A stretch of 9,728 nucleotides of DNA, taken from positions 1 through 9,728 of the forward strand of contig DAOUZG010000045.1 of the NCBI GenBank assembly GCA_030665705.1, read 5' to 3'. The DNA comes from Deltaproteobacteria bacterium. GTDB taxonomy: Bacteria; Myxococcota_A; UBA9160; SZUA-336. Under the pieces are notes generated by a model, which saw only the letters and a list, made by a program, of their open reading frames with translations, searched no databases and was not told the origin of the DNA. The translations under genes and the position numbers were made by a program. This document shows positions 1-6,597 of the stretch, piece by piece; within the stretch, counting starts at the first letter, position 1; each line of letters starts with the position of its first letter.

Positions 1-303
1 GGAGGCCAGTTCGAGCCGCAGATCGTAGACGCGATCCACGGGGACCTGGATGACGGTTGCCGCATGGGTCAGGCGGTACGCCACGCCCTGAGTGGAGAGA
101 AAGTCGACGATCCGGGACGAATCCTCTGGGGTGAGGTTGGCGTAGAGGGTTCCGTAGTCCCGTTGCCGGGCGAGCTGCGTGAGGAGCGCGATCGATCCCA
201 CGCCGATCAGAACGACCGAGAGGAAGGCGATCTTCTGGGCCGCCGAGAGCCCCTTCCAGAAGCCTCCGAGTTGGCCGAGGAGTTGGTCGAATGCTCGCGG
301 CAT
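1..303 (-). CDS. fliF: FliF, flagellar MS-ring protein (N-terminal part, cut by window edge)
   Basis: FliF builds the MS ring in the inner membrane, the base on which the rod, C ring and export gate assemble. Only the first 101 codons are present; the gene continues beyond base 1. The start reads MPRAFDQLLGQLGGFWKGLS. A hydrophobic segment at about residues 25-42 (IAFLSVVLIGVGSIALL) is the first transmembrane helix. It is followed by YGTLYANLTPEDSSRIVDFL, the typical start of the periplasmic ring-building domain. The ATG at 303 lies 3 bp after the fliE stop, with a weak AGGTG ribosome site inside the end of fliE, so it is probably translationally coupled. Position after flgB-flgC-fliE is the classical order. 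Identity is secure; only the right portion of the protein can be judged. Confidence 0.95.
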   Translation of the reverse strand, partial: MPRAFDQLLGQLGGFWKGLSAAQKIAFLSVVLIGVGSIALLTQLARQRDYGTLYANLTPEDSSRIVDFLSTQGVAYRLTHAATVIQVPVDRVYDLRLELAS

Positions 304-306
304 GGA

Positions 307-597
307 CTACACCTGCGTCTGCAGCAGACGGTTGACCGCGTCAATCAGCCGGTTCCGCATCGTCATCAGCAGGCGGAACGAGCCTTCCGCCTTCGTCATC
401 TCGATCATCGCCTCGTGAATGGAACCCTCACCGTCGACCATCAGTCGCTCGATGGCCCGCGATGCATCGAGTTGATCCTGGTTGACGCTCCGGAGCATGC
501 GGCTCAGGTCATCCACGAACCGTCCCGTTCCCTGAGCGCCGTCTTTGATTTCGAGCCCGCTGGACGGCGAGTTGCCGACGGGTTGGATCGCCATCAT
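307..597 (-). CDS. fliE: FliE, flagellar hook-basal body junction protein
   Basis: FliE is a small export-apparatus substrate that joins the MS ring/export gate to the proximal rod. The 96-residue length is normal for the family. The C-terminal half is characteristic: EAMIEMTKAEGSFRLLMTMR followed by NRLIDAVNRLLQTQV, matching the conserved amphipathic helix that ends FliE proteins. The N-terminal 25 residues are low-complexity and poorly conserved, as usual. The ATG at 597 overlaps the flgC TGA as ATGA (594-597); a second Met follows immediately (594), so the start may be one codon shorter. It sits between flgC and fliF, the standard arrangement. Confidence 0.93.
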   Translation of the reverse strand: MMAIQPVGNSPSSGLEIKDGAQGTGRFVDDLSRMLRSVNQDQLDASRAIERLMVDGEGSIHEAMIEMTKAEGSFRLLMTMRNRLIDAVNRLLQTQV

Positions 598-1025
598 CCA
601 ATCCTCCCGAGTCGGAGCGCCCTCTCGGCCATCTGGCGTCCTGACCGGATCGCCATGAGGTTCGCTTCATAGGACCGTGCTGCGTTCTGGAGGTTGACCA
701 TCTCCTCGATGACCTGAACGTTCGGAAGCTTGACGATGCCCCGCTCGTCCGCGTCTGGATGGGATGGATCGAAGACCTCGCGCGGCGGCCGTGGATCTAC
801 AGCGATCCGCTGGATCTCGACCGCGCGGATCGCGCGTCCGAGTTCGGAGGCAAACGGTCCCCCCACGGGAACCGCGGCAAACACCGGATCGCGCCTCCGG
901 TAGGGCCCGCCTTCAGGCGTCCGCGTGGAATGGGCGTTGGCGAGATTCGCGCTCGCGAGATCGACGCGAAGGCGCTCGGCGTCGAGCGCGGACCCGCTCA
1001 CCACGAGGGACGTTAGGAAGCTCAT
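594..1025 (-). CDS. flgC: FlgC, flagellar proximal rod protein
   Basis: FlgC is one of the proximal rod subunits, exported through the flagellar type III apparatus and assembled above FliE. The chosen start (MSFLTSL, 143 residues) has an ATGA overlap with the flgB stop and begins just before the conserved N-terminal rod helix. A longer frame up to 1061 would add 12 unconserved residues inside flgB. Visible signatures are SANLANAHSTRTPEGGPYRR at about 25-44 and the near-universal FlgC C-terminal block HPDADERG...VKLPNVQVIEEMVNLQNAARSYEANL at about 89-123. It overlaps fliE by 4 bp at its other end, so flgB, flgC and fliE are almost certainly one translationally coupled transcript. Confidence 0.95.
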   Translation of the reverse strand: MSFLTSLVVSGSALDAERLRVDLASANLANAHSTRTPEGGPYRRRDPVFAAVPVGGPFASELGRAIRAVEIQRIAVDPRPPREVFDPSHPDADERGIVKLPNVQVIEEMVNLQNAARSYEANLMAIRSGRQMAERALRLGRIG

Positions 1026-1411
1026 CGGGTCTCCCTCGCTACACGGTTCAGAGCCGCCCACCGATCGAGGAGTTCCATCCCTGCCTCGTACCGGGTTCGG
1101 TTCTCGATCATCCGGAGAAACTCCTGCTCGAGCGAGACGTTGTTTCCGTCTAACCGCCCGGGTGCGTCAGATTGCTCGAGTTTCGCCGGGATCCGTGCCA
1201 ACTCCGCGTTCAGGGAAAGGTGTCGGGGATCGCTTCGGCTCGGCTCGAGCGGCTTGGCCGCATCCAGCTCCTTCTTCAGCACCAGATCGAACGCTCGATA
1301 GCCAGGCGTATTCGCGTTGGCAATGTTGGAAGTCAGCACGTCGTGCCGTTTGTTGTGGAATTCGAGCACGCGCTTGAGACCGGCGGCGGTCGGATCTTCG
1401 ATCAGTGGCAT
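1022..1411 (-). CDS. flgB: FlgB, flagellar proximal rod protein
   Basis: FlgB is a proximal rod subunit and usually the first gene of the flgBC-fliE operon, as here. The 129-residue protein carries the rod-protein signature LTSNIANANTPGYRAFDL at about 26-43. Its C-terminal helix DGNNVSLEQEFLRMIENRTR (88-107) continues as YEAGMELLDR and is also typical of the family. Start ATG at 1411; the mRNA upstream reads GCAGAGAAG, giving a modest ribosome site about 8 nt before the ATG. A strong sigma-54 promoter lies about 40 bp upstream, giving a predicted leader of about 30 nt. The stop overlaps flgC by 4 bp. No sign of damage. Confidence 0.95.
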   Translation of the reverse strand: MPLIEDPTAAGLKRVLEFHNKRHDVLTSNIANANTPGYRAFDLVLKKELDAAKPLEPSRSDPRHLSLNAELARIPAKLEQSDAPGRLDGNNVSLEQEFLRMIENRTRYEAGMELLDRWAALNRVARETR

Positions 1412-1450
1412 CGTCGGCTTCTCTGCATAGGTGGATCCGGACAGGTCAAG

Positions 1451-1466
1451 AGCAAGCGTTGTGCCG
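1451..1466 (-). promoter_or_regulatory. Sigma-54 (RpoN) -24/-12 promoter of flgB-flgC-fliE-fliF
   Basis: On the minus strand the site reads CGGCACAACGCTTGCT. It has the invariant GG and GC separated by exactly 10 bases and matches 10 of the 12 informative positions of the TGGCACG-N4-TTGCW consensus. The -12 G falls at 1453, placing the start of transcription near 1441, about 30 nt before the flgB ATG. It lies in the only gap between flgB and the gene for a sigma-54 activator. Site, spacing and neighbouring activator agree well; transcription itself is inferred. Confidence 0.85.
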
Positions 1467-1474
1467 GGGGGAAG

Positions 1475-1501
1475 GTCCGCCAGGAATCGTCAGGGGCGGA
1501 C
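1475..1501. promoter_or_regulatory. Inverted repeat just upstream of the flgB promoter (possible activator site)
   Basis: Perfect 7-bp arms GTCCGCC (1475-1481) and GGCGGAC (1495-1501) flank a 13-bp spacer, with the arm centres 20 bp apart, about two helical turns. On the minus strand it lies about 10 bp upstream of the -24 element. It could be a binding site for the dimeric FIS-type DNA-binding domain of the activator encoded next door. It could also be an RNA hairpin ending the activator transcript; there is no T-run after it on either strand, which argues against a classical intrinsic terminator. Confidence 0.45.
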
Positions 1502-1540
1502 ATCGGGGTCGGGCTGAGACGGGGTCGTTTGGGTCAGCCG

Positions 1541-1553
1541 GGCAGAACCTGCC
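1541..1553. promoter_or_regulatory. Short palindrome directly after the activator gene
   Basis: GGCAG-AAC-CTGCC is a perfect 5-bp inverted repeat with a 3-bp centre, 3 bp past the activator stop codon on the minus strand and about 100 bp upstream of the predicted flgB transcription start. That distance suits an enhancer for a sigma-54 activator. It is equally compatible with a small 3'-end hairpin. No T-run follows. The arms do not match those of the repeat at 1475-1501, so both need not bind the same protein. Confidence 0.3.
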
Positions 1554-1556
1554 GAC

Positions 1557-2948
1557 CTAGGGGGCACCGGGCGAAATCTGCCCACCCCGCTGCGCCCAAC
1601 GGGCCGCACGAGCGGTGCCCGCGCGCGGGAGCGTCTCCGGGTCGAAGATTTCGTACTCGTTGATCTTGTTCCTAAGGGTCCGGAGGCTGATCCCGAGCTC
1701 GCGTGCCGCACGCGTCCGATTACCGTCGAGCCGCTTCAGAGTCTCGAAGATCATCCAACGCTCCATTTCGCGGAGCGTTCGGACCGGCGGCAGGTCGGGC
1801 GCGGGGCTGGGCTCCGAAGGAGTAACCGGCCGCTCCACCGTCGGTCCGAGGTTCTCCCGCCCTACGGTCTGCTCCGGTCTCGTCAGGACGAGCCGCTCGA
1901 TCAGGTTCTCGAGCTCGCGCACGTTCCCCGGCCAGGCTCGTTCGCGAAGCATCTCCACGGTCTCGGGGAGGATCACCGGCAGCGGTCGCCTCCGGCGAGC
2001 GTGCTCTCGGAGAAAGTGATCGACGAGGAGCGGGACATCGTCGGGCCGCTCCCGCAACGGCCTCAGACGGACGGGGATCACCTGAAGCCGGTAGAAGAGG
2101 TCCTCCCGGAAGCGGTTCGTGCGTACCTCCTCGGCGAGATCACGGTTGGTCGTTACGACCAACCGAAAGTCGACGCGGACGGGCCTGGGCGCGCTGATCC
2201 GTTGAACCTCCTTCTCCTGAAGCACCCGTAGCAGCTTCGCTTGGAGCCCGAGTTCCAGCTCGCCGATCTCGTCGAGCAGCAGCGTTGTGCCATGAGCGAG
2301 TTCGAACTTGCCGATCACACGATTCACTGCCCCGGTGAAGGCGCCGCGCTCGTGTCCGAACAGCTCGCTCTCCAACAGGCCCGAGGGAAGCGCGGCGCAG
2401 TTGACCGACACGAGCGGCCGTTCTCGGCGCGGGGAGGCACGGTGGATGAGCCGTGTCAACAGCTCCTTGCCGGTTCCACTCTCCCCTTCGATGAGGATCG
2501 TCGCGTCGCTCGTAGCAACGGAACGGGTGAGCTCGAGCGTCGCAAGCGTCTCCGGATCGTTCGTGACGAACGGATCGGTCTCCCCTGGCAGACTTGGGCG
2601 TGCACAGGAGGCCCCGAGGAGCCGGCTCCACGCGCGCTGCAGCGTCTCGTACTCGAACGGGCTGCACAGGTAGTCGGTTGCACCGCTGCGAAGGGCGTCA
2701 ACCGCGGCGGTCACGCTTCGATCACGCGACACCACCAGGGCGGGCACCTGCCGGTTCCCCGCTGCGAACAGAAGCTCCCGAACCCCGGCATCGAGCAGAT
2801 CCGTCTCTATGACGAGCGCGTCGAGTTCGGCCGCCTGGACCGACGCGAGCGCTGCGTCGAGGCGCGGGAGTGCGACCACCGCCTCCTCCGAACGCTCGAT
2901 CGCCGCCCGGACCAGCCCCCGGCCGCCGAGGTCGAGGAGGCCGATCAT
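1557..2948 (-). CDS. NtrC-family sigma-54 activator with degenerate receiver (flagellar FlrC/FleR/FlbD-like)
   Basis: Enhancer-binding ATPase that remodels sigma-54 RNA polymerase to open promoters; 463 residues. N-terminal pseudo-receiver (about 1-105): aligned to NtrC, the phospho-acceptor Asp is Glu48 (DALVIET), the conserved Lys is Ser96 (CSPF), and the acidic pair at the start is reduced to LLDL. The switch Ser74 remains. The AAA+ domain (about 125-360) is intact: Walker A GESGTGKE 155-162, sigma-54-contacting GAFTGA 202-207, Walker B LLLDE 223-227, arginine-finger region RFREDLFYR 279-287, sensor II GNVREL 341-346. A FIS-type helix-turn-helix occupies about 397-432. The ATG at 2948 overlaps the TPR gene stop as ATGA. 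A longer frame to 3545 would lie inside that gene and is rejected. It lies upstream of a sigma-54 promoter serving flgB, its likely target. The exact orthologue (FlrC, FleR or FlbD) cannot be decided. Confidence 0.93.
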   Translation of the reverse strand: MIGLLDLGGRGLVRAAIERSEEAVVALPRLDAALASVQAAELDALVIETDLLDAGVRELLFAAGNRQVPALVVSRDRSVTAAVDALRSGATDYLCSPFEYETLQRAWSRLLGASCARPSLPGETDPFVTNDPETLATLELTRSVATSDATILIEGESGTGKELLTRLIHRASPRRERPLVSVNCAALPSGLLESELFGHERGAFTGAVNRVIGKFELAHGTTLLLDEIGELELGLQAKLLRVLQEKEVQRISAPRPVRVDFRLVVTTNRDLAEEVRTNRFREDLFYRLQVIPVRLRPLRERPDDVPLLVDHFLREHARRRRPLPVILPETVEMLRERAWPGNVRELENLIERLVLTRPEQTVGRENLGPTVERPVTPSEPSPAPDLPPVRTLREMERWMIFETLKRLDGNRTRAARELGISLRTLRNKINEYEIFDPETLPRAGTARAARWAQRGGQISPGAP

Positions 2949-5161
2949 CGACTGGGCCCCCGCTTGGCGCTCGACCCGCTCGGGGGGAGCTCTCGACGCA
3001 GGCGAGTCGAGAACTGGTCCGTTTCGCGCAGCACCGCCGTCGCCCGTCCAAACAGCCCGCCTCCGGAGGGCGGATCCGCCAGCTTCACGCGAGACGCCAG
3101 GTAGCGGAGTGGACCTCCCCATTCCTCGGGAGCGGTGTTCAGCGCCTCGTTCACGGAGGTCCGGACCGCGCGCGTCGGGGTGTGCCACTCGGCGAGTCTC
3201 AGAAGGGTTACGAGTCCAAGTGATCGGAAGGGGAGTGCGGGGGCGAACTCGGGATCGAGCAGTGCGAGACCCTCGAGCACCGGGCGCGGGGCGTCGTCCG
3301 CGCGACCGGTCACCATCCATACCTCCCCGAGGCGGATGAGAACCGGCCCCACGAGGTCCGGCGTCCGAAAGCTCTCGAGTCCCCGCTCGTAGACCTCCCG
3401 GGCCTGATCCATTTCCCCACGCCGAAACATCCCCTCGGCAACCAGCACCAGGAGAGGCAGGGAGAACGCTCCCGCTTCGCCCGACTCCGCCAGCCGCCTC
3501 AGGGCCGATCGGGGATCGGGATCCGGAAGCGCCCCACCTGCACACTGAGCCTCGCGCCAGATCGCGAGCCCTTTTCGAATCGGGCGAACCTCCCGTGCCT
3601 CGAGCGCGCGCGCCCAGTTCGCACAGCGGGTATGCTCAGCGGTTCGGAAGAACGTTTCCAGCGCAAGCAGAACCAGGTCTTCAGGGACATGACGTGGATG
3701 GAGGTACCGCTCCAGATCCTCGAGGGAATCGGAGTCGAGCGGTTCACCCTCGAAAAGGAAGGCGGCGAGATGCGAGCCGATTCTATGCGAGAGGTCACGC
3801 CGGATGAGGGAGCGCACCGGTCCCTCGGGAAGCGTGACCAGCACCTCCGCGATCCTGCGGCGCATCGCCCCGGGCCTCTCGCTCGGGACCGTGATCTTGG
3901 CGATGTGGTAAGTGAGCAACCCCACCCCGGGGATTCGGGAGCCCTGCTCGAGGATCTTGGTTGCCCCCGGTGGGATGGCGGTCGACTTCCGTCCGCGCAG
4001 CCGCTCAGCCTCGATTGTCGCTACTCCGGCCAGCGCCGAGAGTTCGACCTCTGCGTCGCCGTCCAGAATGCGAAGCGCCTCGAGAGCTGCTTGCTCGAGT
4101 TCACCGAGCTGACGGTAGGCACGCGACCGGAGCAGCCCGGCCAGCGCACTCGGAGCCGAGGAAGTCGCGGGAATCGGCTCGAGGGTCTTCAGCGCGCGTC
4201 CCGGCTTGCCCGACTCGAGCTCTGCCAGGGCCAGCCGCAACCGGAGCGTCGCAGTTGGAGAAGTGGTCGGGTCGTGGAGGTCCCGAGCCCGGCGATACTC
4301 GTCCGCGGCGGGCGGAAACCGGTGGAGGGTTAGGAGAACGTCCCCGCGTCGGTGATGAGCCCACCGTCGGGCGTCGCGGGGGAGGCTCGCCACGCTGAGG
4401 CGCTCGAGTTCCTCGAGCGCCTGCTCCACGTCCCTGACGCGGAAGGCGGCCTCTGCCAGCGAGATCAGCAGCCGCTTCCGAAGCCCGTCCGGAAGCTCGA
4501 CGTCTCGGAGAAGGCGGAGCTCCGCGCGAGCTTCCGCGACGAAGCCGATCTTGAGGTAGATCTGGCCGATGCGAAGCCGCGCACGGTGCGCGGGGTCGGC
4601 GTCGGGGCCGATGCGGAGGGCTGCCCGGTATGTCTCGATCAGGTCGAGGAGAACCGCTGGATGCGCCTCTCCTGTCTGCTCGTCGAGGAGCTGGGCGCGC
4701 ACGTGAGCCGCCAGCGGCTCCGCGCGAAGGTCGGGCTCGTCGAGGCGGCGGAGCGCCTCCTCCACGTGCCCCTCCATGTAACTCCGTGCGACCTCGAGCG
4801 TCGCGCCCGTGATCCCTCGGGCATTGAGGGGAGGGACCGCGTACGGGGGCAGGCCAAGCGGATCCTGGAGCTCTTCGATCCGGTCCAGTACGAGCCTGTC
4901 GAGAAGCTTGACTCCGTCGTTCGGTTCCGGCGGACGCGGGCCGTTTCGGGCCTCTCGAAGCTGCTCGATGCTCAGCCTCCGGTCTATCCACGCCACAAAC
5001 GCCGGAAGCCACAGCTCCGATGGCGTTACCGTCCAGTGTGGCTCCTTCCGGGCCGGTGTGGGATCAGCTGTGCGGCCGAGCGTCGGGAGCACCAGCACCG
5101 CACCCACCAGCAGCGCGACCCACCTGCGTCCGAGCTCGCAACCCCGAGGTCGGCAGAACAT
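2945..5161 (-). CDS. Predicted exported TPR-repeat protein, coupled to the sigma-54 activator
   Basis: No named family recognised. From the chosen ATG the protein has 738 residues. The N-terminus looks like a signal peptide or membrane anchor: basic GRR at 11-13, hydrophobic WVALLVGAVLVL 14-25, possible cleavage near residues 29-32 (LGRTAD). No lipobox is seen. The rest is nearly all amphipathic helix pairs. TPR-like units are clearest at about 185-340 (for example RIGQIYLKIGFVAEARAELR and ALAELESGKPGRALKTLEPI) and near 570-635 (LVAEGMFRRGEMDQAREVYE). The only two cysteines after the signal, Cys513 and Cys540, could form a disulphide. The stop overlaps the activator start by 4 bp, implying co-translation. 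Start is uncertain: the frame stays open to 5566, another Met is at 5185, and neither has a clear ribosome site. Likely a periplasmic scaffold or assembly factor; the flagellar role is inferred from neighbours only. Confidence 0.75.
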   Translation of the reverse strand: MFCRPRGCELGRRWVALLVGAVLVLPTLGRTADPTPARKEPHWTVTPSELWLPAFVAWIDRRLSIEQLREARNGPRPPEPNDGVKLLDRLVLDRIEELQDPLGLPPYAVPPLNARGITGATLEVARSYMEGHVEEALRRLDEPDLRAEPLAAHVRAQLLDEQTGEAHPAVLLDLIETYRAALRIGPDADPAHRARLRIGQIYLKIGFVAEARAELRLLRDVELPDGLRKRLLISLAEAAFRVRDVEQALEELERLSVASLPRDARRWAHHRRGDVLLTLHRFPPAADEYRRARDLHDPTTSPTATLRLRLALAELESGKPGRALKTLEPIPATSSAPSALAGLLRSRAYRQLGELEQAALEALRILDGDAEVELSALAGVATIEAERLRGRKSTAIPPGATKILEQGSRIPGVGLLTYHIAKITVPSERPGAMRRRIAEVLVTLPEGPVRSLIRRDLSHRIGSHLAAFLFEGEPLDSDSLEDLERYLHPRHVPEDLVLLALETFFRTAEHTRCANWARALEAREVRPIRKGLAIWREAQCAGGALPDPDPRSALRRLAESGEAGAFSLPLLVLVAEGMFRRGEMDQAREVYERGLESFRTPDLVGPVLIRLGEVWMVTGRADDAPRPVLEGLALLDPEFAPALPFRSLGLVTLLRLAEWHTPTRAVRTSVNEALNTAPEEWGGPLRYLASRVKLADPPSGGGLFGRATAVLRETDQFSTRLRRELPPSGSSAKRGPSR

Positions 5162-5265
5162 GGCCGGGTGGGCTGCAACGTGCATGCCGTAGGGTTCGGG
5201 GCGGACCAGGGAGGCTGCTCCTGTGGCTGGGTGTCCTCGGACGTCGCGGGTCCGCACTGCCGAGA

Positions 5266-5278
5266 GGCAAACTTTGCC
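5266..5278. promoter_or_regulatory. 6-1-6 palindrome, operator candidate
   Basis: GGCAAA-C-TTTGCC is a perfect inverted repeat with AT-rich centre in an otherwise GC-rich region. It lies about 105 bp upstream of the chosen TPR start and directly abuts the paired GGGATCC repeats. The form suits a dimeric regulator site. Which protein binds is unknown. Confidence 0.4.
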
Positions 5279-5322
5279 GACGGGATCCTGACGCTGCGGC
5301 GCTGGCGCGACGGGATCCCGAC
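5278..5322. repeat. Paired palindromic direct repeats CGACGGGATCCYGAC, 30 bp apart
   Basis: Two 15-bp copies at 5278-5292 and 5308-5322 differ at one base (T or C). Each centres on CGGGATCC(C/T)G, a perfect 10-bp palindrome in the second copy (5311-5320) and one mismatch off in the first. The 30-bp period is close to three helical turns, so two dimers would sit on the same face of the DNA. Lying in a divergent intergenic region, this looks like a regulator-binding array rather than a chance repeat, though it is short. Confidence 0.4.
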
Positions 5323-5498
5323 ACCCGGATGCGCCATCGGAGATCCGAGAGTTCGCCATTCGTACAGCAATAAGTGTGAGTTGGAACCTGGCTCCCTCGG
5401 CCCGAATTAGACACCCCCGTCTTCGAAGGCGGTCGTTGACGCCAAAGGGGGCGACGGGAGACGATCGGAGCTCACTGGCTAGAGGCGTCTGTTCGTGA

Positions 5499-5512
5499 GC
5501 CGTTCCGGTGCC
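5499..5512 (-). promoter_or_regulatory. Weak sigma-54-like site facing the TPR/activator pair
   Basis: On the minus strand TGGCACCGGAACGGCT has a perfect TGGCAC -24 element and GG-N10-GC spacing, but the -12 element is CGGCT instead of TTGCT. It lies about 340 bp upstream of the chosen TPR start. If real, the activator operon would itself be RpoN-dependent. In GC-rich DNA a half-match like this can arise by chance. Confidence 0.22.
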
Positions 5513-5526
5513 AGTTTTGCTGGCCG

Positions 5527-6597
5527 ATGCGACGGGAGGAGGGTCGAGCGCTGAAGCGGATGACACCCGAGGAGCGGACCACGAGCCTCGAGGCGTTCGT
5601 GCGCGAGCGGACCGGGAGGGCGGCGGCGGTGAGCGGGCTCCGTCGCCTGGCAGGCGGATCGTCTCGACAGGTCTGGAGCTTCGACCTGGCGCTCGGCGAG
5701 GGGGCCGAGGCGGAAGCCCACGCGCTCGTGTTCCGTCTGGACCCCACGGGGTCGGGTGGCGAGTCGAGCCTCGTGGGTCACCGAGAGGGACTCAAGGGGG
5801 AGTTCCAGCTGCTCGAGGCCGTGCATCGAGCGGGCGTGCCGGTGCCCCAGCCGTATTGGGAGTGCGCCGACCGCGAGATCCTGGGAGGGGCCTTCTACGT
5901 GATGCGCCGTGTGGAGGGGGAGACGATTCCGCGCCGAATCTTTCGCTCGGCGGATCTCGGCAAGGCGCGGGAGAACCTCCCGGATCAGCTCGGGCGGGCG
6001 CTCGCGCGGATTCACGGCGTAGACGTTCGTCGAGAGTTGCTCGGGTGGCTCCCCTCGCCGCGTCAAGGGTTCACCGCCGCCGAGGAGCAGCTCCGACAGA
6101 TCCGTGCGGGGTTCGATCTCTCGCCGCGCCCGGCTCCCGTGCTGGAGATGGTCTACCGCTGGCTGGAGCGGAACCTTCCGCCCGAGAGGGACCGCACCCT
6201 CGTACACGGGGACTTTCGAGTGGGGAATATGGTCGTGGGGTCCGAGGGGCTTCGGGCCGTCTTGGATTGGGAGCTTTCCCACGTCGGCGATCCCCACGAG
6301 GACCTCGCCTGGATGTGCACCAAGACGTGGCGCTTCGGCGAGGTCGAGCACCCGGTCGGGGGACTCGGGCCGCGCGAGCCGTTCTATCAGGCGTACGAAG
6401 CCGGGAGTGGGAGGGAGCTCGACCGTGAGGCCCTCCGCTACTGGGAAGTTCTCGGCTCGGCGAAGTGCGCCGTTGTCTGGATCTTCCAGCTTCGGGCGTA
6501 CCTGTCGGGGATGGTCCCCAGTGTCGAGCAGGCCGCGATCGGCCGCCGGCTCGCGGAGACGGAGTGGGATCTGCTCGAGCTCCTCGGCTGGCGCTGA
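5527..6597 (+). CDS. Phosphotransferase family protein (APH/choline-kinase fold, ACAD10/11-associated type)
   Basis: Cytosolic kinase-like enzyme of 356 residues with the aminoglycoside phosphotransferase fold. Nucleotide-loop region LAGGSSRQVWSF at about 41-52. Catalytic Brenner motif LVHGDFRVGN at 225-234, with Asp230 the probable base and Asn234 a metal ligand. Metal-binding Asp247 lies in VLDWELSHVGDPHEDLAW. The HGDFR-GN and DWE-GDP-DLAW wording is that of the subgroup found alone or fused to acyl-CoA dehydrogenases (ACAD10/11), associated with hydroxyacyl-CoA or related metabolism rather than antibiotic resistance; the substrate here is unknown. Start is uncertain: ATG 5527 has no clear ribosome site, while an in-frame ATG at 5560 lies about 17 nt after GGAGGAGGG. 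It is followed after 55 bp by the DAHP synthase gene on the same strand, so co-transcription is possible. Confidence 0.88.
   Translation: MRREEGRALKRMTPEERTTSLEAFVRERTGRAAAVSGLRRLAGGSSRQVWSFDLALGEGAEAEAHALVFRLDPTGSGGESSLVGHREGLKGEFQLLEAVHRAGVPVPQPYWECADREILGGAFYVMRRVEGETIPRRIFRSADLGKARENLPDQLGRALARIHGVDVRRELLGWLPSPRQGFTAAEEQLRQIRAGFDLSPRPAPVLEMVYRWLERNLPPERDRTLVHGDFRVGNMVVGSEGLRAVLDWELSHVGDPHEDLAWMCTKTWRFGEVEHPVGGLGPREPFYQAYEAGSGRELDREALRYWEVLGSAKCAVVWIFQLRAYLSGMVPSVEQAAIGRRLAETEWDLLELLGWR

Larger units (their letters stand above)
5162..5526. other. Divergent intergenic region between the TPR/activator pair and the phosphotransferase gene
   Basis: About 365 bp with no convincing gene. The minus frame of the TPR gene stays open across it, but its translation (many Ser, Pro, Ala, Arg, no repeats) does not look like protein. 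It holds a palindrome cluster at 5266-5322 and a weak sigma-54-like site at 5499-5512. A less GC-rich pocket at about 5355-5412 is where a housekeeping promoter could lie, but no convincing -35/-10 pair was found on either strand. Confidence 0.6.

Noticed and set aside
2283..2296. A second GGCACAACGCT string on the minus strand, like the flgB promoter
   Set aside because: It lies inside the Walker B coding region of the activator (HGTTLLLDE) and has only 9 bases between GG and GC, so the -24/-12 spacing fails.
2949..3545. Upstream extension of the sigma-54 activator frame (199 extra residues)
   Set aside because: It overlaps the TPR gene completely, is Arg/Gly/Pro-rich with no domain resemblance, and the ATGA overlap at 2945-2948 gives a natural start directly before the receiver fold.
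5162..5566. Extension of the TPR protein by up to 135 residues
   Set aside because: The residues look like translated non-coding DNA, the signal-like segment would become internal, and the stretch crosses the start of the divergent gene and the palindrome array. The Met at 5185 remains possible.
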